Source: DASUTW01 sp035513995
GTDB lineage: Bacteria > Actinomycetota > UBA4738 > CALAEC01
Assembly: GCA_035513995.1 (NCBI GenBank)
Contig: DATKBL010000031.1
Coordinates: 1-27,510 of the forward strand
DNA length: 27,510 bases
Direction: 5' to 3'
A program made the translations under genes and the position numbers. The notes under the pieces were generated by a model. The model was not told the origin of the DNA, ran no database searches, and saw only the letters and a list, made by a program, of their open reading frames with translations. This document shows positions 1 through 7,980 of this stretch, one piece after another (position 1 is the stretch's first letter; each line of letters starts with the position of its first letter).

Positions 1-173
1 GTCCCGAACGGGTCGATGTGCTTGATGGGGTTGAGCGTGAGGCGTCCCGCCGCGCGCGCGGTGGGGTCGCCGAATCGGTCGGCGGTCAGCCCATGACTCA
101 GCTCGTGCAGGACGATCGCCGGGACCAGCGCGAGCACGAAGTACAGAACGGTGAGGACGGTATCGAGGCTCAT
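1..173 (-). CDS. Site-2 protease family (M50) zinc metallopeptidase, N-terminal fragment
   Basis: This is the first 57 codons of a gene that runs off the left edge of the window. The start is an ATG whose last bases overlap the deoA stop codon (ATGA), as at the other junctions of this operon. The visible protein has a hydrophobic first helix (about residues 4-22) that carries directly into a zinc-binding HELSH motif at residues 23-27, followed by a stretch ending ...NPIKHIDPFG. That arrangement, HExxH inside a membrane helix followed by an NPxxHIDPxG-type loop, is typical of the short site-2 protease family of integral-membrane metalloproteases. The second metal-binding motif lies outside the window. 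Substrate is unknown. Being last in the operon suggests co-expression with nucleoside salvage but not a shared function. Confidence 0.85.
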   Translation of the reverse strand, partial: MSLDTVLTVLYFVLALVPAIVLHELSHGLTADRFGDPTARAAGRLTLNPIKHIDPFG

Positions 174-1483
174 GCGCCGTGCCAGTCGTACAGGAGGGGC
201 GGCGGCTCGACCTCGGCCTCGGCGAAGGTCAGCGCCCCGCGCACGCGGCCGGCGGCCTCGGCCGCGGCGTCCTCGTCTCGCGCGTGGACCTCCCCCATCG
301 ACTCGCCACGTTCCACGCGGTCGCCCACCTTCGTCCGGAAGACGATGCCCACCGCGGGGTCGACCGGGTCGCCCTTGCGCAGACGCCCGGCGCCAAGCAT
401 CACCCCCGCCCGACCGATCGCCTCCGCGTCCACCTCGGCCAGGAACCCCTCGGCCTCGGAGGTCAGCGGCGCGACCACCGGCGCACGCGGCAGCACGCCG
501 TCGGGGTCCTCCACCACGCGAGGGTCGCCCCCCTGCGCCTCGACCATCCTCCGGAACGACTCGAGGGCGGAGCCGTCGCGGAGCGCGTCGCGCGCGCGGG
601 CCCGGGCGTCCTCGTCGGAGACGCCCTCGAGGCTCGCCAGCGCCGCCGCGGCGAACTCCACGACCAGGTCGGTCAGCCGCCCTTCCTCCTCGCCCCGGAG
701 CGCGCGCACGGCCTCCGCGACGTCGAGCGCGTTCCCGACGGCCGTGCCGAGCGGCTGCGACATGTCGGTGACGGCCGCGCGCGCGCTCCTCCCCCAGCCC
801 TCCGCCAGCGCCGTGCAGGCCGCCGCCAGCTCCGCCGCTTCCTCGGGGGTCTTCATGAACGCGCCGCTCCCCGCCTTGACGTCGAGGAGGATCAGGTCGG
901 TGCCCACCGCCAGCTTCTTGCTCATCACGCTCGCCGCGATCAGCGGGATCGAGGGCACCGTCGCGGTGGCGTCGCGGAGCGCGTAGAGCGCGCCGTCGGC
1001 CGGGACGAGGTCCTTCGTCTGCGCGGCCACCGCGCAGCCCACCTCCTCGACCTGTCGCTCCATCTCATCGGGAGCGAGGTCGGTGCGCAGGCCGGGGATC
1101 GCCTCCAGCTTGTCCAGCGTCCCCCCCGTGTGGCCGAGGCCGCGCCCCGACAGCTTGGCCACCGCCAGTCCCAGGGAGGCCGCCAGCGGGGCGAAGATCA
1201 GCGTGACCGAGTCGGCGACGCCCCCGGTCGAGTGCTTGTCGACCTTGGGCCGCGAGATCCCCTCGAGCGAGAGCGTCGCGCCCGAGTCGACCATCGCTCG
1301 CGTCATCGCGATCGTCTCGTCGGTGTCCAAGCCTCGGATGAACGCCGCCATGAGGAACGCGGCGGCCAGCACGTCGCCGATCTCGCCGCGCGCGTACGCG
1401 AGGATGAAGTCGCGGAGGTCCCCCTCGGGCAGCGTTCCGCCGTCGCGCTTCGCCGCCACCACGTCGCGGGGGTCGCCCCTCAT
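170..1483 (-). CDS. deoA: Pyrimidine-nucleoside / thymidine phosphorylase
   Basis: This 437-residue protein has the length and full architecture of the class II nucleoside phosphorylases. It should phosphorolyse thymidine or other pyrimidine nucleosides to the free base and (deoxy)ribose 1-phosphate in the cytosol. The phosphate-binding KHSTGG loop is at residues 83-88, and the family signature SGRGLGHTGGTLDKLE spans 112-127. An alpha/beta domain follows and the C-terminal beta-rich domain starts near residue 340. It overlaps deoB upstream by four bases and the protease gene downstream by four bases. DeoB can convert the sugar 1-phosphate it makes into the 5-phosphate. Pdp and DeoA subgroups differ in uridine use and I cannot separate them from sequence alone, so the symbol is the generic one. 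Confidence 0.93.
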   Translation of the reverse strand: MRGDPRDVVAAKRDGGTLPEGDLRDFILAYARGEIGDVLAAAFLMAAFIRGLDTDETIAMTRAMVDSGATLSLEGISRPKVDKHSTGGVADSVTLIFAPLAASLGLAVAKLSGRGLGHTGGTLDKLEAIPGLRTDLAPDEMERQVEEVGCAVAAQTKDLVPADGALYALRDATATVPSIPLIAASVMSKKLAVGTDLILLDVKAGSGAFMKTPEEAAELAAACTALAEGWGRSARAAVTDMSQPLGTAVGNALDVAEAVRALRGEEEGRLTDLVVEFAAAALASLEGVSDEDARARARDALRDGSALESFRRMVEAQGGDPRVVEDPDGVLPRAPVVAPLTSEAEGFLAEVDAEAIGRAGVMLGAGRLRKGDPVDPAVGIVFRTKVGDRVERGESMGEVHARDEDAAAEAAGRVRGALTFAEAEVEPPPLLYDWHGA

Positions 1484-2655
1484 CGGAGGCCCAGCTCGGG
1501 GGCGAAGCTCGTGCCCGCGAGGCCGTCCGGCGCCACCCCGAAGAGGTCGGCGACGGTCGCGCCGAGGTCGGCGAACGTCTCCCTCGTGCCCACGTCGATC
1601 GAGCGATCGGCGAGGATCGCGCTCCCGCCGAGAACCGGCACATGCTCGCGCGTATGGTCCGTCGACTCGTCGGTGGGGTCGCAGCCGTGGTCACCGGTGA
1701 TGAAGACGATGCCGTCGTCGCCGACCGCCCGGAGCAGCTCGGGCACCCGGAGATCGAACTCCTCGACGCACCGCGCGTAGCCCTCGGCGTTGTTGCGGTG
1801 CCCGTACTCCGTGTCGAAGTCGACGAGGTTGGTCACGACGAGCAGGTGATCGCCCCGCCCGAGGTAGCCGATGGTCAGGTCGACGCCGTGGTCGTTCGAC
1901 TCGGAATGCGCCGACTCGGTAAGGCCCCTGCCCACGTAGATGTCCGGGATCTTCCCCACCCCGTAGACCGGGACCCCCGCATCCTCGATGCGCTCGAGGT
2001 AGGTCGGCTCGGGAGGCTCCACCGAGAAGTCCCGCCGCTCATGCGTGCGGGTGAATCTGCCCGGCTCCCCGACGAATGGGCGGGCGATCACCCGGCCCAC
2101 GAGGTACTGGTCGTTCAGCAGGCCTCGCGCCACCCGACACCACTCGTAGAGGCGCTCGAGCGGCACGACGTCCTTGTGCCCGGCGATCTGGAAGACCGAG
2201 TCGGCGCTCGTGTAGACGATCGGGCGGCCGGTCGCGAGGTGCTCCTCGCCGAGCGTCTCGATGATCTCGGTGCCCGACGCGGGGCGGTTCCCGAGCACCT
2301 GCGTGCCGATCGCCTCCTCGAACCGCCGGATCAGCTCCCGGGGGAATCCGTCGGGGTAGGTCGGGAACGGGCGGTCGAGGACGACGCCGGCGATCTCCCA
2401 GTGGCCGGTGGTGGTGTCCTTCCCGGCGGACCGCTCGGCCATCTTCCCGCGGAAGGTCCCCGGACCCGGCTCCGGAGGAACGCCCTCGATCTCGGTCAGG
2501 GTCCCCAGCCCCAGCCCTGCCAGGTTGGGCGCGTGGATCCCTCCCACCGCGCGAGCGGTGTTGCCGAGGGTGTCGGCCGCCTCGTCGCCATAGGCCGCCG
2601 CGTCGGGCGTTGCCCCGACGCCGAAGGAGTCCCCCACCAGAAGGAGGACCCTCAT
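1480..2655 (-). CDS. deoB: Phosphopentomutase
   Basis: This 391-residue enzyme interconverts ribose or deoxyribose 1-phosphate and 5-phosphate, linking nucleoside breakdown to central metabolism. It belongs to the alkaline-phosphatase superfamily with two Mn ions. The N-terminal metal site is DSFGVGA (residues 9-15). The phosphorylated threonine lies in KDTTTGHWE (79-87, probably Thr83), and the C-terminal metal motif is TGDHGCDPT. The usual first metal motif reads LDSFGIG, here GDSFGVG. The ATG start overlaps the xerD stop as ATGA. Linkage of xerD to the phosphopentomutase gene is also known from Bacillus (ripX-drm), so this pairing is old. Assignment is very secure. Confidence 0.95.
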   Translation of the reverse strand: MRVLLLVGDSFGVGATPDAAAYGDEAADTLGNTARAVGGIHAPNLAGLGLGTLTEIEGVPPEPGPGTFRGKMAERSAGKDTTTGHWEIAGVVLDRPFPTYPDGFPRELIRRFEEAIGTQVLGNRPASGTEIIETLGEEHLATGRPIVYTSADSVFQIAGHKDVVPLERLYEWCRVARGLLNDQYLVGRVIARPFVGEPGRFTRTHERRDFSVEPPEPTYLERIEDAGVPVYGVGKIPDIYVGRGLTESAHSESNDHGVDLTIGYLGRGDHLLVVTNLVDFDTEYGHRNNAEGYARCVEEFDLRVPELLRAVGDDGIVFITGDHGCDPTDESTDHTREHVPVLGGSAILADRSIDVGTRETFADLGATVADLFGVAPDGLAGTSFAPELGLR

Positions 2656-3593
2656 CCGGACCTCCGGCCGGCCCCGGCGGCTCGCTTCGCGCGAGGGTGG
2701 GCGTCGTCGTAGACCTCGCGGAGGTGGTCCTGCGTCACGAGCGTGTAGATCTGGGTGGTGGCCACACTGGCGTGTCCCAGGAGCTCCTGCACGACCCGGA
2801 CGTCGGCGCCACCCTCGAGCATGTGGGTCGCGAACGAGTGGCGCAGGACGTGCGGCGTGACCCGCGCCCGGATCCCGGCGCGGCGCGCGGCCGTCTGGAT
2901 GATGTTCGTGGCGCCCTGGCGGGTCAGCCTCCCGCCCCGCTGGTTCAGGAAGAGCGCTCCCCCCGAGCGCGAGCGGGCCAGGACCGGCCGGCTCCGCGCG
3001 AGGTACGAGCCCACGGCGCGCACCGCGTAGCGTCCCAGCGGGACGACGCGCTCCTTGTCGCCCTTGCCGACGACCCGGACGCTGCCCTCCTCGAGGTCGA
3101 CGTCGTCGACATCGAGCGCCACGAGCTCAGAGATCCGAAGCCCGGCCCCGTAGAGCACCTCCAGGATCGCGGTGTCGCGGAGGGCCGGCGGCTCGGCGTC
3201 GCCGGGCGCCGCGAGCAGCGCCGACACCTGGTCCACGGTGAGCGGCTTGGGGAGGCTCCGAGGGATCCTCGGCCTGATCACGCCCTGGGTGGGGTCGTCG
3301 GGGACGACGCCCTCACGGACGAGGAATCGGTGCAGCGCCCGCGCGGCCGCCAAGGCTCGCGCCACCGACGAAGCCCGGTAGGTGCGCTCGGGCGCGTACT
3401 CGGACCCCGAGAGGTGGCGCACGAACGCCGCGACGTCCTCCTCACGGACACTCCCCACGTCGCGAACCCCCCGCTCCTCCAGGAAGGTCAGGTAGCGCCG
3501 CAGGTCCCTGCGGTAGGCGTCGAGCGTGTGCCTGGACAGCCCTCGCTCGACCGCCAGGTGGTCCAGGAATCGGTGCACGTGCGCCTCGCTCAC
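2652..3593 (-). CDS. xerD: Site-specific tyrosine recombinase XerD
   Basis: This 313-residue tyrosine recombinase should act with XerC at dif to resolve chromosome dimers. The N-terminal SAM-like core-binding domain covers roughly residues 1-95 and the catalytic domain 110-300. All catalytic residues are present: Arg153 in GLRISEL, Lys177 in GKGDKER, His248 and Arg251 in HVLRHSFATH, His274 in LLGHAS and Tyr283 in QIYT. The start is GTG. A -10-like TATCCT (3602-3607) lies eight bases upstream with no clear -35 or Shine-Dalgarno, so a short or leaderless transcript is possible. It is the first gene of the xerD-deoB-deoA-protease operon. The neighbouring flavodoxin-family gene diverges from it across 65 bases. 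Confidence 0.95.
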   Translation of the reverse strand: MSEAHVHRFLDHLAVERGLSRHTLDAYRRDLRRYLTFLEERGVRDVGSVREEDVAAFVRHLSGSEYAPERTYRASSVARALAAARALHRFLVREGVVPDDPTQGVIRPRIPRSLPKPLTVDQVSALLAAPGDAEPPALRDTAILEVLYGAGLRISELVALDVDDVDLEEGSVRVVGKGDKERVVPLGRYAVRAVGSYLARSRPVLARSRSGGALFLNQRGGRLTRQGATNIIQTAARRAGIRARVTPHVLRHSFATHMLEGGADVRVVQELLGHASVATTQIYTLVTQDHLREVYDDAHPRAKRAAGAGRRSG

Positions 3594-3658
3594 CTGCCAG
3601 AAGGATACCGGAGTGGTTCGTGGCAGAATGAGCCGCCCCGAGCGGAGGGAGGGAACCG

Positions 3659-4315
3659 ATGGCAGAGCCGAAGGCGCTCTTCCTGAACTGTACGCTGAAA
3701 CCCTCGCCGCAGGTCTCGAACACCGAGGCCCTGATCCACAAGGTGATCGGGTGGTTCGACCGGCTCGACGTCGAGTCCGAGGTCGTGCGCGTCGTCGACT
3801 ACCACGTGCGGTTCGGCGTGACCTCCGACGAGGGTGAGGGCGACGAGTGGCCGATCATCCTGGACAAGGTCAAGGCCGCCGACATCCTCGTCATCGGCAC
3901 GCCGATCTGGTTCGGCGTGCGCGGCAGCGTGGCCCAGATGGTGATCGAGCGGCTCGACGGCACCTACAACGAGCGCAACGAGGTGGGCCAGTACCCGCTT
4001 TACAACAAGGTGGGCGGTGTGGTGGTCACCGGGAACGAGGACGGCGCGCACGCCGCAGCCGAGACCACGCTCTTCAACCTCTCCCACCTCGGGTGCACGA
4101 TCCCGCCGAACGCGGACACCTACTGGGTGGGTGAGGCGGGCCCGGGCCCGTCGTATCTCGAGGCCGGGGGCGAGGACCACCCGTACACGAAGCGGACGAC
4201 CCGGTGGATGGCTCACAACCTCGTCCACATGGCCCGGATGCTGAAGACCAACCCGATCCCCGCCGAGGGCAACACCTTCGACGAGGAGGACGAGCACGCC
4301 CCCCACATCGGCTAG
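3659..4315 (+). CDS. Flavodoxin-fold NAD(P)H-dependent oxidoreductase
   Basis: This 218-residue protein resembles the NADPH-dependent FMN reductase / flavodoxin superfamily. It starts with a beta strand (ALFLNCTL) and an FMN phosphate-binding-type loop (about residues 10-22, LNCTLKPSPQVSNT). A second nucleotide-contacting segment is GTPIWFGVRGSV near residues 80-92, and a GGVVVTGNEDGA loop follows. It should be a cytosolic flavoprotein; the electron acceptor cannot be told. An AG-rich ribosome binding site (GGAGGGAGGG) lies just before the ATG. The gene stands alone on the plus strand between xerD and the NUDIX gene. Those two are neighbours in Mycobacterium tuberculosis, so this gene looks like an insertion into a conserved block. 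Its stop codon shares the CTAG with the NUDIX stop. Confidence 0.85.
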   Translation: MAEPKALFLNCTLKPSPQVSNTEALIHKVIGWFDRLDVESEVVRVVDYHVRFGVTSDEGEGDEWPIILDKVKAADILVIGTPIWFGVRGSVAQMVIERLDGTYNERNEVGQYPLYNKVGGVVVTGNEDGAHAAAETTLFNLSHLGCTIPPNADTYWVGEAGPGPSYLEAGGEDHPYTKRTTRWMAHNLVHMARMLKTNPIPAEGNTFDEEDEHAPHIG

Positions 4316-4758
4316 CGGTGGGAGGCGAGCAGCAGCGCGGCGACGGTCTTGCTATCGGTGATCTCTCCCCGCTCGACCATCGCCACCGCCTCCTCGAGTG
4401 GAAGCGTCACGACCTCGATCCCCTCCTCGGGGTCGCCCCGGAGACTGCAATCCCGGGCCAGGAACAGGTGGCAGACCTCGTCCACGAAGCCGGGCGAGGT
4501 GTGGATGCGTCCGAGCGGCTCGATCGAGCCGGGCATGTAGCCGGTCTCCTCGTCGAGCTCCCGGCGCGCGGTCTCCTCGGGGGATTCGCCCTCCACGTCG
4601 AGCAGGCCCGCCGGGATCTCGACCAGCCGCTCCCCCACCGCCTCTCGCTCCTGGCGGACGAGGACCACGTCGCCGGCGGCTGTCAGCGGCAGCACGGCGC
4701 TCGCGCCCAGCGCCCGGACCACGTCGCGGGTCTTCCCGGGCCATCGGAGGACCTCCAC
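4312..4758 (-). CDS. NUDIX hydrolase, ADP-ribose pyrophosphatase-like (5' end uncertain)
   Basis: The first usable in-frame start is GTG at 4758, giving 148 residues. The NUDIX box lies at about residues 51-74, with the metal-binding REL(x)EE glutamates at 67, 70 and 71. The extra residue before the first box glutamate (GLLDVEGE) also occurs in the M. tuberculosis Rv1700 clade. It should hydrolyse ADP-ribose or a related nucleoside diphosphate derivative. Family-like sequence (VERVYEGPIFR) continues in frame for 11 codons upstream of the GTG and is then stopped by TAG at 4792-4794. Four codons further upstream a GTG (4804-4806) overlaps the pyrG stop as GTGA, the start type used throughout this operon. 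The gene is therefore either shortened, disrupted, or affected by a sequence error. The catalytic part is intact. Confidence 0.85.
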   Translation of the reverse strand: MEVLRWPGKTRDVVRALGASAVLPLTAAGDVVLVRQEREAVGERLVEIPAGLLDVEGESPEETARRELDEETGYMPGSIEPLGRIHTSPGFVDEVCHLFLARDCSLRGDPEEGIEVVTLPLEEAVAMVERGEITDSKTVAALLLASHR

Positions 4759-4802
4759 ACGGAAGATGGGCCCCTCGTAGACGCGCTCGACCTAGGGCGA
4801 GG

Positions 4803-6440
4803 TCACTCGGCGCCGGCGGCGGCCGGCTGGCGCGCGGCCCGGTGCACCTTCGCCGCGCCGACGAAGTCGCGGTAGAGAGGATGCGGCCGATTCGGCCTCG
4901 ACTTCAGCTCGGGATGGAACTGGCCGGCGATGAAGAACGGGTGGTCGGGCAGCTCGATGATCTCCACAAGGCGCCCGTCGGGCGACATCCCGGAGAGCAC
5001 CATTCCTTGCTCGGTCAGGTGGCGGTGGTACTGGGGGTTCACCTCGTAGCGGTGCCGGTGCCGCTCATAGACGACCGGCTCGCCGTAGGCCCGTGCCGCG
5101 AGCGTCCCCTCGGCGATGTGGCACGGCTGGGCCCCCAGTCTCATCGTGCCGCCCATGTCGGTGACGTCCTGCTGTTCGGGCAGGAGGTCGATCACGGGGT
5201 GCGGCGTGGCGGGGTCGAACTCGCTGGAGTTGGCGCCCTCGAGGCCGCACACGTTCCGCGCGAACTCGATCACCGCGCACTGGAGGCCGAGGCAGATCCC
5301 CAGGAAGGGGATGCCGCGCTCCCGCGCGTAGCGCACCCCCTCGACCTTCCCCTCGATGCCGCGCACGCCGAAGCCGCCGGGCACGAGCACGCCGTCCACG
5401 TCGGCAAGCGACCCCTCCACTCCGGCCTCGATCAGGTCGTCGGAGGCCACCCACCTGATCGCCACGCGAACCCCGTGGTGGAAGCCGCCGTGGTTCAGGG
5501 CCTCGATCACCGAGAGGTAGGCGTCCGGGAGGTTCACGTACTTCCCGACGAGGGCGATCGTCACCTCGCTCCGGGCGGCCTCGATCCGGTCCACGAGGGC
5601 CTGCCACTCGGAGAGGTCGGGCGACTCCTCGATCCGCAGGAGCCGCGCGAGGTAGTCGTCGAGCCCCTCCTCGTGCAAGACGAGCGGGACCTCGTAGATC
5701 GAGTCCGCGTCCACCGCCGAGACGACGCCGTCGATCTCGACGTCGCACAGCAGCGAGATCTTCTCCTTGAGCCCGTGGCCGATCGGGCGGTCCGAGCGGC
5801 AGACGATCGCGTCGGGCTGGATGCCGATCGAGCGCAGCTCGCGGACCGAGTGCTGCGTGGGCTTCGTCTTCAGCTCGCCGGTCGGCCCGATGTGGGGCAG
5901 CAGCGAGACGTGGACGAACGCGCAGTTCTCGCGGCCGACCTGATGGCGGAGCTGCCGGACGGCCTCCAGGAACGGGAGGCTCTCGATGTCGCCGACCGTC
6001 CCGCCGATCTCGACGATGATGACGTCGGCGTCGGTGGACCGCGCCAGCCCGCGGATCCGCGCCTTGATCTCATCGGTGATGTGCGGGATCACCTGGACCG
6101 TCTTGCCGAGGAACTCGCCCCGTCGCTCCTTCGCGATCACCGACGAGTAAATCGCGCCCGTCGTGACGTTGGAGCCCCGGTGGAGGTTCTCGTCCACGAA
6201 CCGCTCGTAGTGGCCGAGGTCGAGGTCGGTCTCCGCCCCGTCCTCGAGCACGAAGACCTCGCCGTGCTCGAACGGGTTCATCGTCCCGGGATCGACGTTG
6301 ACGTAGGGGTCGAGCTTCTGGAGGGAGACGCGGAGGCCGCGGGAGCGGAAGAGCCGGCCCAGGGAGGCGGCGGTGATGCCCTTCCCGAGGCTCGACGACA
6401 CCCCACCCGTGACGAAGACGTACTTCGTGTGGTCGGCCAC
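4803..6440 (-). CDS. pyrG: CTP synthase (glutamine-hydrolysing)
   Basis: This 545-residue protein is a full-length CTP synthase, converting UTP, ATP and glutamine to CTP. The amidoligase domain starts with the nucleotide-binding TGGVSSSLGKG near residue 11 and includes DPYVNVDPGTMNP. The class I glutamine amidotransferase domain carries the nucleophile Cys383 in GICLGLQ, the oxyanion loop in PGGFGVRG, and the His509/Glu511 pair in QFHPEL. The start is GTG with no strong Shine-Dalgarno. It lies 62 bases downstream of the MraY-like gene and overlaps the expected NUDIX start. Neighbouring pyrG, NUDIX and xerD match the actinobacterial block order. Confidence 0.97.
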   Translation of the reverse strand: MADHTKYVFVTGGVSSSLGKGITAASLGRLFRSRGLRVSLQKLDPYVNVDPGTMNPFEHGEVFVLEDGAETDLDLGHYERFVDENLHRGSNVTTGAIYSSVIAKERRGEFLGKTVQVIPHITDEIKARIRGLARSTDADVIIVEIGGTVGDIESLPFLEAVRQLRHQVGRENCAFVHVSLLPHIGPTGELKTKPTQHSVRELRSIGIQPDAIVCRSDRPIGHGLKEKISLLCDVEIDGVVSAVDADSIYEVPLVLHEEGLDDYLARLLRIEESPDLSEWQALVDRIEAARSEVTIALVGKYVNLPDAYLSVIEALNHGGFHHGVRVAIRWVASDDLIEAGVEGSLADVDGVLVPGGFGVRGIEGKVEGVRYARERGIPFLGICLGLQCAVIEFARNVCGLEGANSSEFDPATPHPVIDLLPEQQDVTDMGGTMRLGAQPCHIAEGTLAARAYGEPVVYERHRHRYEVNPQYHRHLTEQGMVLSGMSPDGRLVEIIELPDHPFFIAGQFHPELKSRPNRPHPLYRDFVGAAKVHRAARQPAAAGAE

Positions 6441-6502
6441 CTCGGGAGGCCATGGTAGCAGATGACCCGGGGGCGAGCGTCGGTTGGGTGGCGGAGTCCG
6501 CC

Positions 6503-7303
6503 CTATCTGCGACCGAGGGCGTCGAGCCAGACCAGCGGCGGGACGGCGTCGATCGTCCGGCTGATCGTCACGGTCTCGGCGGCCACCTGGAGCAGCAGCA
6601 GCACGACGGCCGCCGCGATCAGGGCCGGCGTAGGGAGCACGACCAGAAGCGCCAGCCCCACCAGGAGGCCGAGGGGGTTCGAGCCGCCGTCACCGAGCAT
6701 CGCCCGCTCGCGCAGGTCGAAGGGGAGCACCGCCAGCGCGGCCCCGAGGGCGGCGCCCGTCAGGGAGCCGTGCCGCGTCCCCCATGCCCAGGGCAGGCAC
6801 GCGGCCAGCACGATCGCCGCCCACTTGAGCGACCGGCCCGGGACCACATCGAGCGCGTTGAAGACGTTGACCGCCGTCCCGACGAGAACCGCCCCCACCA
6901 CGATCCGGAAGGGCTCTCCTCCGGCGGCGAACGAGACGGCGATCCCGGCCGCGATCCCGGCCGCCAGCTTCAGGATCCCGGTCGTGGGACGGCCGCGGAC
7001 GAGGCTCCGCAGGTGGCCGAGCAGGCCCCGGGGGCCACCCCCCACGAGGTCGTCGACGACGCCCACCGCGAGGAGCAGGATCAGCGCGCCGAGGGCCACG
7101 ACCTCCAGCGCGCCGAACGGGCCCTCGGGCCGGCCGCAGAGATGCCCGATGGCCGCTCCTCCGACGAGGGAGAGACCGAGCATCGCGGGGACAGGACGCC
7201 CCGCATAGTTCCGCCGGACCAGCCTAGGGATCGGCCGAAGGAGCGAGACGAAGGCGAGGACCCCGGCGATCAGGGCTCCCGTCACGACCGCGAGCCACGT
7301 CAT
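6503..7303 (-). CDS. MraY-like polyprenyl-phosphate sugar-1-phosphate transferase family protein
   Basis: This is a 266-residue multi-pass membrane protein of glycosyltransferase family 4 type. The chosen ATG overlaps the upstream glycosyltransferase stop (ATGA); eight extra in-frame residues exist upstream but are not needed. Family features are NYAGRPVPA (residues 32-40), the metal-binding Asp84-Asp85 in GVVDD, NVFNALD at 146-152 followed by VPGRSLK, and LGDGGSNP at 203-210. Canonical MraY or WecA proteins are about 320-360 residues with an HxH-type cytoplasmic loop near the end, which I do not see here. This is therefore a short, divergent member. It should act on a polyprenyl phosphate in the membrane, but donor and product are unknown. 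Its position after steA, steB and a GT2 gene suggests an envelope role. Confidence 0.8.
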   Translation of the reverse strand: MTWLAVVTGALIAGVLAFVSLLRPIPRLVRRNYAGRPVPAMLGLSLVGGAAIGHLCGRPEGPFGALEVVALGALILLLAVGVVDDLVGGGPRGLLGHLRSLVRGRPTTGILKLAAGIAAGIAVSFAAGGEPFRIVVGAVLVGTAVNVFNALDVVPGRSLKWAAIVLAACLPWAWGTRHGSLTGAALGAALAVLPFDLRERAMLGDGGSNPLGLLVGLALLVVLPTPALIAAAVVLLLLQVAAETVTISRTIDAVPPLVWLDALGRR

Positions 7304-7980
7304 CGGAGCCCCACCGCCCGAGGCCACACGGCCGACAGCACGTCTCTCCCCTGCCTCGCTCTGTGCGCGAACCCCGCGAAGTCTCGACCCATCGCCCGGT
7401 GGAACATCGGCACCTCCACCTCGACCACTCGGAAGCCCAACCGGACGGCGTCGATCGTCATCGCCGTCTCGACACCGAACCCCGGAGCCAGCGGGCGAAC
7501 GGCCTCGAGGACCTGCCGCGACATCGCGCGCTGACCCGACAGTGGCTCTTGGGCCGCGAACCCCGAGAGCGTCCGGATCAGCGAGGCCGAGAGCCGCTTC
7601 ACGATCCGGAACCCGCCGTGGCGCGGGTCGCGGGGCAGCGCGGCGATCGCGAGGTCGGCCCCGCCCTCCTGCACGAGCTCGACCAGCGGCCAGGCCGCCG
7701 AGGCGGTGGAGCCGAGGTCCGCGTCGAGGAGGAGGTAGACATCAGCGGGGGGCATCCGGTCGAGCGCCGTCTCCAGCACCTCGCCTTTCCCGAGCCGCGC
7801 CGGCGCGAGCAGGACCCGAGCGCCGGCGGCCGAGGCCTCGGCCGCCGTGCCGTCCCGAGACCCGTCGTCCACCACGACGACCTCGTCCACCGGGAGCGCT
7901 CGGATCGCGCGGACGGTCTCCCCAACCAGGCCCGCCTCGTCTCGGGCCGGCACGAGCGCCAGGGTCCGCACCCGGCTCAC
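7300..7980 (-). CDS. Family 2 glycosyltransferase
   Basis: This 226-residue protein has a GT-A fold of the dolichol-phosphate-mannose-synthase type. The N-terminal strand and PARDEA motif (residues 11-16) are followed by VVVDDGSRDGT (Asp38-Asp39) and a DxD metal site at Asp86-Ala-Asp88 in LLLDADLGS. The acceptor region around LSGQRAMSR and the GFGVET segment are also family features. No membrane segment is obvious, so it is probably a peripheral cytosolic enzyme. The GTG start overlaps the steB stop (GTGA), and its own stop overlaps the next gene (ATGA), so it is translationally coupled to steB and to the MraY-like transferase. A plausible role is transfer of a sugar to a polyprenyl phosphate carrier; this is inference. 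Confidence 0.85.
   Translation of the reverse strand: MSRVRTLALVPARDEAGLVGETVRAIRALPVDEVVVVDDGSRDGTAAEASAAGARVLLAPARLGKGEVLETALDRMPPADVYLLLDADLGSTASAAWPLVELVQEGGADLAIAALPRDPRHGGFRIVKRLSASLIRTLSGFAAQEPLSGQRAMSRQVLEAVRPLAPGFGVETAMTIDAVRLGFRVVEVEVPMFHRAMGRDFAGFAHRARQGRDVLSAVWPRAVGLR

Noticed and set aside
18..2712. Long open frames on the plus strand opposite deoA and deoB (up to about 530 codons)
   Set aside because: They are rich in Arg, Pro, Ala and Ser, have no domain resemblance and lie wholly over well-recognised genes; long shadow frames are expected at this GC content.
4398..6458. 686-codon plus-strand frame opposite pyrG
   Set aside because: It is a mirror of the conserved pyrG sequence, full of His, Arg, Asp and Val from antisense codons, with no family resemblance.
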